From the NCBI GenBank assembly GCA_934293575.1, contig CAKQYU010000006.1:62001-126000 (forward strand): a stretch of DNA of 64,000 nucleotides. The letters are read 5' to 3'. The DNA is from an uncultured Lachnospiraceae bacterium. GTDB taxonomy: Bacteria; Bacillota; Clostridia; Lachnospirales; Lachnospiraceae. A program made the translations under genes and the position numbers. Shown here piece by piece: positions 15,012-22,122 of the stretch (position 1 is the first letter of the stretch; each line of letters begins with the position of its first letter). The notes under the pieces were generated by a model. The model searched no databases. It saw nothing but the letters and a program-made list of their open reading frames with translations, and had not been told where the DNA came from.

Positions 15012-15857
15012 CTATCCTCTTAGATTGTTTGCCTGCTGTAACATCTCATCTGATGCCTGAATTGCCTTTGAATTCATTTCATAGGCTCTTTGTGCAACAA
15101 TCATATTTACCATTTCATCTGCCACCTGAACATTTGACATTTCCAGATATCCCTGATGAACAAGGCTTTTTGTAAGTCCCTGTGTGGTTGCCTCCTCTAA
15201 CGGAGCTCCGGATGCCACTGTCTGCATGTACATATTGTTTCCCACACTGTCTAAACCGGACGGATTGTTAAACTGAACCAACCCGATAGACTGATTGTAT
15301 GTCTGACCGTTTATAGTAGATGTCAACGGAACCTTCTGGTTATTCTCACCGGTTGGAACAAAAATATTTCCCTCTCTGTCTATTGTAAAATCCTCTTCTG
15401 ACACACCGGCAGGTACACGGATTGTATTACCATACTGGTCTAACACCATATTTCCCTGTGAATCACATAAAATCGTTCCGTTTGTCGTTGGCTGCAAAAC
15501 AAAACTACCGTCCCTTGTATAACAGGTCTGTCCATCCGCATTCAGCACCTTAAAAAATCCGGAACCTTCAATTGCCATATATGTATTCGTATCAACATCC
15601 TGTAAATTACCCTGTTTAAATACTGTGGTAATGGAACCGGTTCTGGTGCCAAGTCCTACCTGTGCCGGTACCGGTTTGTTCTCTCCCTGATTATTCGTGG
15701 AAGGTGACTGTAATGTCTGATAAAGTAATGACTTAAATTCTACTGTATCTTTCTTATATCCAGCCGTATTTACATTTGATAAATTGTTTGCTATTGTGTC
15801 TAAGTTTGTCTGTTGAGCCAACATTCCGGATGCAGCAGACCAAAGTGATCGCATCAT
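15012..15857 (-). CDS. flgG: FlgG-type flagellar rod protein (FlhP-like)
   Basis: 281 residues. N-terminal motif TNLDTIANNLSNVNTAGYKK and C-terminal motif GYLEMSNVQVADEMVNMIVA then QRAYEMNSKAIQASDEMLQQ are the two halves of the rod/hook signature. The middle region carries the FlgG-type SGFFKVLN and TRDGSFVL text. It builds the distal rod. It lies just after flgF and mreB, the same neighbourhood as mbl-flhO-flhP in B. subtilis, so it is most likely the counterpart of FlhP. Ribosome site AGGAGG before ATG 15857. Confidence 0.93.
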   Translation of the reverse strand: MMRSLWSAASGMLAQQTNLDTIANNLSNVNTAGYKKDTVEFKSLLYQTLQSPSTNNQGENKPVPAQVGLGTRTGSITTVFKQGNLQDVDTNTYMAIEGSGFFKVLNADGQTCYTRDGSFVLQPTTNGTILCDSQGNMVLDQYGNTIRVPAGVSEEDFTIDREGNIFVPTGENNQKVPLTSTINGQTYNQSIGLVQFNNPSGLDSVGNNMYMQTVASGAPLEEATTQGLTKSLVHQGYLEMSNVQVADEMVNMIVAQRAYEMNSKAIQASDEMLQQANNLRG

Positions 15858-15872
15858 ATGTCATTCCTCCTA

Positions 15873-16664
15873 TTATACTTTGCCTATCTGATTCACTGCC
15901 TTATCAAGGGTCTGATCCATTGTCTGAACCACCTTCTGACCTGCTTCATAGGCTCTTGTTACCGTAATCATATTTACCATTTCTGTGATAACATTGGTAT
16001 TTGACATTTCCAGATATCCCTGATTCACCGTTGCGGTACCTGCTCTTAATCCTGCCTGCGCTGTTGCTTCATACATATTCTCTCCGTATAATAATAACGC
16101 CTGCGGATTATCAAATCCTGCAATCCCCAAAGTTGCTATCTGCTGACCGTCTACCAATACATTACCATGTGCATCAAATGCTACATTCGTTGTTGTCTGT
16201 GCGCCGGGAATCTGAATCCTCGCACCATTCGTATCCAACACATAATTTCCATCCTTGGTAACAAGATAACCTTCCGTGTTTACAGTAAAGGAACCATCTC
16301 TTGTATATTTTACACTGGTTTCTCCCTGCTTGTTTGTTGTCTGAATGGTAAAGAATCCGTCTTCTCCGGCAAGCGCCAGATCATATGTGTTTCCGGTTTC
16401 TCTCATTCCACCCTGAGAAAAATCATGATAAGTCTCACCGATTTTAACACCTAAATTCATATTTCCGATTCGATGGCTTAACGGATTGCTGTAAGCATTA
16501 TTGTTATGGATACGCAGGGTTAATTCATCATCAAAGGACTGTGATGTAACACCCTGTTTCTTATATCCGGTTGTATCCGCATTTGCCATATTATTCGAAA
16601 TAACATCCAGACGTTTCTGTTCGTTTACCATGCCGGTCCATGCTGTATAAAGACCTCTTACCAT
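15873..16664 (-). CDS. flgF: FlgF-type flagellar rod protein (FlhO-like)
   Basis: 263 residues. Has the rod signature at both ends (QKRLDVISNNMANADTTGYK; QGYLEMSNTNVITEMVNMIT then VTRAYEAGQKVVQTMDQTLD) and the central EDGFFTIQT and TRDGSFTVN strands. FlgF is a proximal/distal rod subunit. The order mreB-flgF-flgG matches mbl-flhO-flhP of B. subtilis. FlgF and FlgG are close paralogues, so the assignment of which is which rests on gene order and on the shorter length of this one. Confidence 0.9.
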   Translation of the reverse strand: MVRGLYTAWTGMVNEQKRLDVISNNMANADTTGYKKQGVTSQSFDDELTLRIHNNNAYSNPLSHRIGNMNLGVKIGETYHDFSQGGMRETGNTYDLALAGEDGFFTIQTTNKQGETSVKYTRDGSFTVNTEGYLVTKDGNYVLDTNGARIQIPGAQTTTNVAFDAHGNVLVDGQQIATLGIAGFDNPQALLLYGENMYEATAQAGLRAGTATVNQGYLEMSNTNVITEMVNMITVTRAYEAGQKVVQTMDQTLDKAVNQIGKV

Positions 16665-16684
16665 CTTGTCACTCCTTATTCTTC

Positions 16685-17683
16685 TTAAGCTTCTTCCAAT
16701 ACTCCACTTAAAAATTCAATATATTTACCGGTTCCGATTGCAACACATGTCATTGGATCTTCCGCTGTCATGGTTGTAATACCGGTTTCTTCCTCAATCA
16801 ATTCCTCCAGACCATGCAGCATTGCACCACCACCGGTAAGTACGATACCACGATCTGCAATATCCGCTGCCAGCTCCGGCGGAGTTCTTTCCAAAACCGA
16901 ATGGACTGCTTCTATAATCTGTTCCGTTACTTCCTCTAAAGCTTCCACTGTTTCTTCCGATGTAACGGTTACTGTACGAGGCAATCCGGTCACAAGATTT
17001 CTGCCACGAATATCCAACGTCAGATTCTCCGGACGACGGTAACAGGTTCCTATTTGAATTTTGATTTCTTCCGCAGTACGCTCACCAATCAACAGATTAT
17101 GTTTCTTCCGCATATAACGCACAATTGCCTCATCAAAATTATCCCCGGCAACCTTAATGGATGTACTGACAACGGTTCCGTTTAAGGAAATTACAGCAAT
17201 ATCCGCTGTTCCTCCACCGATATCCACAATCATATTTCCGCATGGTCTTGAGATATCAATTCCGGCACCAATTGCCGCTGCAACCGGTTCTTCTATAATA
17301 GAAACATCCCTTGCTCCTGCCTGATAGGTAGCATCTTCAACTGCTTTTCTTTCAACCTCTGTAACTCCGCTTGGAACACAGACTGAAATTCTAGGTCTTC
17401 TTCCGAAGAAACTCTTTCCTACCGCCTTTTGAATAAAGTACTTCATCATTTTTTCTGTAATACGATAATTGGAAATTACACCCTGACGAAGCGGTCTGAC
17501 TGCAACAATATTTCCCGGTGTTCTACCAAGCATAAGCCGGGCTTCTTCCCCTATTGCTTTAATTTTGTTCGTATCCCTGTCAAATGCCACTACAGAAGGT
17601 TCCTTTAATACAACTCCCTTTCCTTTTACATAAACAAGAATGCTGGCTGTACCTAAGTCAATTCCTATATCCGAGCTTGCCAT
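16685..17683 (-). CDS. mreB: MreB/Mbl-type actin-like cell-shape protein
   Basis: 332 residues from ATG 17683 (MASSDIGIDLGTASILVYVK), preceded by AAAGGAG. All actin-fold nucleotide motifs are visible: DIGIDLGTAS (phosphate 1), MIVDIGGGTADIAVI (phosphate 2), VLTGGGAMLHGL (adenosine). MreB-class filaments guide the elongasome that inserts lateral cell-wall material. The position beside two rod-protein genes copies B. subtilis mbl-flhO-flhP, which favours Mbl. It is cotranscribed with an upstream PAS/GAF protein and a DivIVA-like gene, which is not the Bacillus arrangement. Confidence 0.95.
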   Translation of the reverse strand: MASSDIGIDLGTASILVYVKGKGVVLKEPSVVAFDRDTNKIKAIGEEARLMLGRTPGNIVAVRPLRQGVISNYRITEKMMKYFIQKAVGKSFFGRRPRISVCVPSGVTEVERKAVEDATYQAGARDVSIIEEPVAAAIGAGIDISRPCGNMIVDIGGGTADIAVISLNGTVVSTSIKVAGDNFDEAIVRYMRKKHNLLIGERTAEEIKIQIGTCYRRPENLTLDIRGRNLVTGLPRTVTVTSEETVEALEEVTEQIIEAVHSVLERTPPELAADIADRGIVLTGGGAMLHGLEELIEEETGITTMTAEDPMTCVAIGTGKYIEFLSGVLEEA

Positions 17684-17736
17684 ATTCGTACTCCTTTCAA
17701 ATATATATCGTCTAGATTTCATCTTTTCTTAACAAA

Positions 17737-20247
17737 TCAATTCTTTTTATCGTCTTTTTTCTTGTCCTTATTCTTATTTTTCTTAAGAACAATCAAGCTG
17801 CAATCTGCACCATTTATTGTATCCAAATGTACCTCTACTATATTCATAATCTGATCTAATTCTTTCATATAGCTCTGCCATTTGGTTATTTTCTTGTCGG
17901 CAATCAGACGTTTTCTGACACCCTGCATTGCACGGTATTGTTCTAACTGATCGGTAATAATCTCACTCGCCTGTCTGCCCTCTAAACTGTAACCAAACAA
18001 TTTTTCGGTTGCCTTATTTGCAAAAATGATATCTCCTGAACGATTGTTTTTAACAAAAACCGCATCCCTTATATGATTGTAGGCATCCAAAAATCCCTCA
18101 TGCAGCATTTCAAAATGAGAGCTTTTTTCGTCTCCGGAAAGCATCCTTCCGAATAAATTGGTCAGCGTTTTGGTAAACCGTATCATATGCTTATCAAATT
18201 CCCGGTTCTTGTCCGTATCTGCAATCATAACATATCCGTCGGATTTTCCTTCAATTTTTAATTCCACTAACATGATTGCACCCATTCCGGTTCGATTTAC
18301 CAATCCCTTCAGGAACGGATTTTCTAAATTTTTATCGGCAACCAATACACCATTTTCTTTGAAATGTCTCTGAATTACTTTATGTTCGGAATCAGAAGCT
18401 TCCATCTGTTTGAAAAATTCAGAATCATCACCGGTCTGGCTCCACTGATAATAAAGCTCCGTACCGGAATTCTTTTTGTTAGATTTATAAATCCCAATAT
18501 CTGTAACATTCAGGAACAATCCAGCCTTCTGGCAGATTTCACCAATTCCAGCCACTCCGGAATCGGACATGCAGGCAACTAATTCTTCCATAACGGTCTG
18601 CTCTTTTTGTTCCTTTACAAGCTGCATTTCTATTATCTTCCGACGATGCACTTCACTGTCGACAATTTCATCCGCATAAAAACACTTCGCAATCGCATTT
18701 GTCAAACGCCACTGTGCATTTTGAATATTTTCCAATTCGGCTAAACCATTTTCTCCAAAATTTGCCATAACCCAGTATGCCGTAATATCACTGCCGAGAA
18801 CAATCGGAGCAAATACAATGTTGACATGAATTTTATCCATCATAAATGTAACACTGTGCGGAACCGGATCATCCTTTTCAATCAGAACAATCTCTGTAAA
18901 TTTTTCCTTAAATTCAGGACGTTCAAACAAATCATAAAACAGCCCCATATCATCCGATGGTCCAACCGGAGAAAACAACTGTCTTCCGTCTGTATCGAGC
19001 AAAACATTGTAAAAATGAGCATTCGTTCCCAATGCTTTTGCCATGCTTTCAAATTGATAAACAATTCCTTTATTTTTTTGGTTGATAAATGCGCCGCCAT
19101 AATCCATTTCAGGCTCTGTTTCCGGTTCTACCGTAGTAGCAATTTCCTGTTCCAATTCCTTGCGTTCCGTAATATCCGTCAGCAAAAATGAAATCTCTGC
19201 TTCTCCGTCCGATACTCGGTTTACCGTCACAATATTTTCAACCCAGATTCTTCGTCCGTCATCCCGAACCATACGGTATTCCTGTACATAATCCGTAATA
19301 CCACTGTCTACCGCCTGATAAATGGTATCAATCACTTCATCTCTGTCATCCGGATGAATGTAATCCTCCGTCAGACGATAACCTTTCATCAAAGCTTCCA
19401 CATTCATTCCAACCATTTCGGCATTCGGAGAGATATAACGCAATATCCTTCTTCCGTGCTTGTAAGACTTTACCAACACAACACTCTTCATCTTAGAAAT
19501 TGCAGTATTTAAATAATTGCGTTCTCTGTTCTTACGCATCTCTTCCGATAAATCCAGCGCCAGAACTTCCAATGCCAAAATATTTCCATATTCATTATAC
19601 ACATAATGAATTAGTAAACGCACCGGTATTAATTCCCGTTGTTCACTCAAAAATCGACATTCTATAACACTTTCATCTGTTTTTTTACTGATGGCATCCT
19701 GCATATGATTATGGACTTCCCCAATATCTTCCGCACAAATAATATCGCCGTACTGAATCTTTCCTTCATATAGCTGTGCTCTTGTATATCCGTAACGGTT
19801 AATATTCTGAGAAATATAATCTGTCTTATAACCGTCTTTTTCCACACAAATGTGAATTGCCACAATATTGGCATGATTCACAATCCGTTCTAATGTCACA
19901 CTTCCGATATTCATATCCGAACGCCGTTCAAATAACAGGCTGTAGACTAATTTACCACCCACAATTGTCTCATTAATCAATCCGCTTACCAAAATTTCTT
20001 TTCCGTCTGCATTCAATCGAATCCGATGCCAGATCATACTCTTTTTCCCGTGAAGCGTCTCCCAGAAATTCGTTGTGGTCAGAGTTCTTCCCGGTTCCAT
20101 ATGAATAACTTCTGCCTTTGTGCCTAACAAAACTTCTGCATCGTAATTCATCCCTAAGACAGTTCCTGACTCTGCCTCAAAAACCACCATAGGATACTCT
20201 ATATGATTTGCAAATTCCTGATAAATATCAATGCAATTTTTATCCAT
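17737..20247 (-). CDS. Large PAS/GAF sensory protein with no recognised output domain
   Basis: 836 residues. I read four PAS-like domains: about 10-110 (YPMVVFEAESGTVLGMNYDA), 125-240 (ISQNINRYGYTRAQLYEGKI), 255-385 with a clear PAC end (AEISFLLTDITERKELEQEI), and 720-820 (GDIIFANKATEKLFGYSLEG). Between them, about 410-540 and 570-700 look like GAF domains (SDSGVAGIGEICQKAGLFLN, GYVMIADTDKNREFDKHMIR). It ends in a Lys/Asp-rich tail. No histidine kinase, GGDEF, EAL, HTH or methyl-accepting region is present, and no membrane segment. It could act by protein contact on MreB or DivIVA-like partners encoded on each side. Function unknown. Confidence 0.75.
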   Translation of the reverse strand: MDKNCIDIYQEFANHIEYPMVVFEAESGTVLGMNYDAEVLLGTKAEVIHMEPGRTLTTTNFWETLHGKKSMIWHRIRLNADGKEILVSGLINETIVGGKLVYSLLFERRSDMNIGSVTLERIVNHANIVAIHICVEKDGYKTDYISQNINRYGYTRAQLYEGKIQYGDIICAEDIGEVHNHMQDAISKKTDESVIECRFLSEQRELIPVRLLIHYVYNEYGNILALEVLALDLSEEMRKNRERNYLNTAISKMKSVVLVKSYKHGRRILRYISPNAEMVGMNVEALMKGYRLTEDYIHPDDRDEVIDTIYQAVDSGITDYVQEYRMVRDDGRRIWVENIVTVNRVSDGEAEISFLLTDITERKELEQEIATTVEPETEPEMDYGGAFINQKNKGIVYQFESMAKALGTNAHFYNVLLDTDGRQLFSPVGPSDDMGLFYDLFERPEFKEKFTEIVLIEKDDPVPHSVTFMMDKIHVNIVFAPIVLGSDITAYWVMANFGENGLAELENIQNAQWRLTNAIAKCFYADEIVDSEVHRRKIIEMQLVKEQKEQTVMEELVACMSDSGVAGIGEICQKAGLFLNVTDIGIYKSNKKNSGTELYYQWSQTGDDSEFFKQMEASDSEHKVIQRHFKENGVLVADKNLENPFLKGLVNRTGMGAIMLVELKIEGKSDGYVMIADTDKNREFDKHMIRFTKTLTNLFGRMLSGDEKSSHFEMLHEGFLDAYNHIRDAVFVKNNRSGDIIFANKATEKLFGYSLEGRQASEIITDQLEQYRAMQGVRKRLIADKKITKWQSYMKELDQIMNIVEVHLDTINGADCSLIVLKKNKNKDKKKDDKKN

Positions 20248-20262
20248 AGTAACAACTCCCTT

Positions 20263-21153
20263 TTATGAATTGAACTTAATCTGCGGAATCTCCTGTGCAT
20301 CCTCATCCGGAAGTGCAGGCATTTCCTTTGTTGTTCCAATTCCGTTAAATGCTTTATCTGTGATTACCTTTGTTTCATTACATGCCTTTACAACACCCTC
20401 AACCGACTCCATTAAACTCTGCATATACGTGCTGACATTCTCACATTCCTTACGCATAGAGCCACGGATAGAGGTAACTTTTTCTCTTGCTTCCTTCAGC
20501 ATCTGCTCTTTCTGGCTTTCTGCCTCTTCTAACATCTGCTGACATTCTGCATTCATCTTTGCTGTCGACTGCTTGTATTCCTCTTCCGCACGAATCCTTA
20601 AGTTATTTCTTTCTTCTTCTGCCCGACGTAAAATATTCGCACTCTGTTTCTCGGAATCCTGAATCAGATAATTGCTCTGACTCTTTGCCGCATCCACCAG
20701 TTTATCACTTTCTTCCTTTGCCAAAGTCAGCATTTCACGGCTTTTAGACTCTGCCTCATCCATAATGTTTTTGGCATTGGTCTCTGCTTCTTTTACAAGC
20801 TTGTCACAACGTTCATTTGTCTCTACCAGTGTACGGGAAATAACCTCGAGCTTATCTGCATATTCCTTCCCTGTCTCTTCCTGCTGTGCCAGCTTACGGT
20901 TTGCTTTTTCTAATTCTAACTGCAAAGATTCATTATACTTTTGCATATTCTCAATTGCCTGATTGTTTTCTGTACTCATACTGTCTTTTACCAATTGCAG
21001 GCTTTTAACCGTTTCACTTAATTTACTGATTGTCTGTTTTAAATCGGCGATATCCTGCTGATGCGTCTTTTTCATTTCATCAATATAGCGATCTACCTCT
21101 GCCTTATCATATCCACCGAAAGATGCTGATTTAAACTTATCACCTTTTCCCAT
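20263..21153 (-). CDS. DivIVA-like coiled-coil protein
   Basis: 296 residues. The N-terminus (FKSASFGGYDKAEVDRYIDE) matches the DivIVA pattern 'F....GYD..EVD.FLD'. Residues from about 30 to 270 are continuous coiled coil rich in Glu, Lys and Ala (TNERCDKLVKEAETNAKNIM, AEEERNNLRIRAEEEYKQST). The tail is Pro/acidic. DivIVA/GpsB-family proteins bind curved membranes at poles and septa and recruit other factors. It is the first gene of the operon that continues with the PAS/GAF protein, mreB and flagellar rod genes. An extended -10 promoter lies upstream. Start ATG 21153 after GGGAGA. Confidence 0.8.
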   Translation of the reverse strand: MGKGDKFKSASFGGYDKAEVDRYIDEMKKTHQQDIADLKQTISKLSETVKSLQLVKDSMSTENNQAIENMQKYNESLQLELEKANRKLAQQEETGKEYADKLEVISRTLVETNERCDKLVKEAETNAKNIMDEAESKSREMLTLAKEESDKLVDAAKSQSNYLIQDSEKQSANILRRAEEERNNLRIRAEEEYKQSTAKMNAECQQMLEEAESQKEQMLKEAREKVTSIRGSMRKECENVSTYMQSLMESVEGVVKACNETKVITDKAFNGIGTTKEMPALPDEDAQEIPQIKFNS

Positions 21154-21256
21154 ATTTCCGTCTCCCTTCGTATATTATCATTCCCGGTTCTTTCCAAATC
21201 AAACCGTTTCTATTCATTCATCGAAAAGTGAATACAGTCATCCACTATTGCATTTT

Positions 21257-21265
21257 ATTATACCA
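21257..21265 (-). promoter_or_regulatory. Extended -10 promoter for the divIVA-mreB-rod operon
   Basis: On the minus strand TGGTATAAT (TG-N-TATAAT), about 100 bases before the DivIVA-like start. No strong -35 is seen, which is tolerated in extended -10 promoters. Confidence 0.5.
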
Positions 21266-21333
21266 ATTATTAATATCAAATGCTATATTTAATTACAATA
21301 GTTTTAAATAAAGGTATTTTTAGCGCCTTATTA

Positions 21334-21362
21334 TTGACTGTAACAAAGTTATATTTTATTAT
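21334..21362 (+). promoter_or_regulatory. Sigma-A-type promoter for the TraX-like gene
   Basis: TTGACT (21334-21339), 17 bases, TATTAT (21357-21362), then GAAGGTGATG as ribosome site and a TTG start at 21403. Confidence 0.6.
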
Positions 21363-21402
21363 GTAAGCATGCCAAAATAAGTATAATAAAGAAGGTGATG
21401 GT

Positions 21403-22062
21403 TTGAACGGAAAATCAGTCGGAATTTTTGACAATTTTACTTTGAAAATAATAGCAATTACTACGATGCTGATTGACCATATCGGTTGTATATTATTCCC
21501 TGATGTCATAATATTCCGTGCTATCGGACGAATCGCTTTTCCTATTTTTTGTTTTTTAATTGTAGAGGGATTTTTCCATACCAGAAATACATGGAATTAC
21601 CTGATTCGTTTATTTGTATTTGCCATTGTGTCGGAAATACCGTTTGATCTGGCATTTCACGGAACATTATTTTACTGGCAGTCCCAGAACGTATTCTTTA
21701 CATTAGCACTTGGATTATGTGCCTTGTTTTGTCTCGAAGAACTGAATACCAGAAGAGTTTTTGCCATTCCCTTTTCCCTGATTATTGCAATTGCCTACTT
21801 TAGCAACTGCGATTACGGTGCCGGGGGCGTTTTGTTAATCTGTGTATTCTATCTGACAAAAGAAAATAAAATTATCCAATGTCTTTTAATTGCATTACTT
21901 TTATATCTGTGTTTCGGGACCTTTGAACTGTATGGATTGATTGCCCTGATTCCAATTTTACTGTACAACGGCAAGCGCGGGCCATCCATAAAGATGTTCT
22001 TTTACTGGTTCTATCCGATACACCTGCTTGCACTGTATCTGATTACAGCCTATCTTATATAG
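21403..22062 (+). CDS. TraX family membrane protein
   Basis: 219 residues from a TTG start (21403) that follows GAAGGTGATG. At least six membrane helices are predicted by eye. Family motifs include MLIDHIGCILFP near residue 27, IGRIAFPIFCFLIVEGFFHT near 47, EIPFDLAFHG and NVFFTLALG, and FFYWFYPIHLLALYL near the C-terminus. F-plasmid TraX acetylates pilin, but chromosomal homologues in Firmicutes are common, are not linked to conjugation, and are probably membrane acyltransferases of unknown substrate. No transfer genes are nearby. The gene stands alone between its own promoter and a strong terminator. Confidence 0.9.
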   Translation: MNGKSVGIFDNFTLKIIAITTMLIDHIGCILFPDVIIFRAIGRIAFPIFCFLIVEGFFHTRNTWNYLIRLFVFAIVSEIPFDLAFHGTLFYWQSQNVFFTLALGLCALFCLEELNTRRVFAIPFSLIIAIAYFSNCDYGAGGVLLICVFYLTKENKIIQCLLIALLLYLCFGTFELYGLIALIPILLYNGKRGPSIKMFFYWFYPIHLLALYLITAYLI

Positions 22063-22077
22063 AATTAATAAGACCCA

Positions 22078-22120
22078 AAAAGGGAATACCGACCGGTTTT
22101 ATTCCGGTGGTATTCCCTTT
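22078..22120. terminator. Bidirectional terminator between the TraX-like and histidine kinase genes
   Basis: AAAGGGAATACC-GACCGG pairs with CCGG-TGGTATTCCCTTT around a TTTTATT loop, a stem of about 17 pairs, with T-runs on either side. It separates two convergent genes. Confidence 0.88.
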
Positions 22121-22122
22121 CT

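Noticed and set aside
21403..22062. TraX gene considered as evidence of a conjugative element
   Set aside because: No relaxase, pilus, integrase or att-like repeats nearby; chromosomal TraX-like genes are common in Firmicutes.
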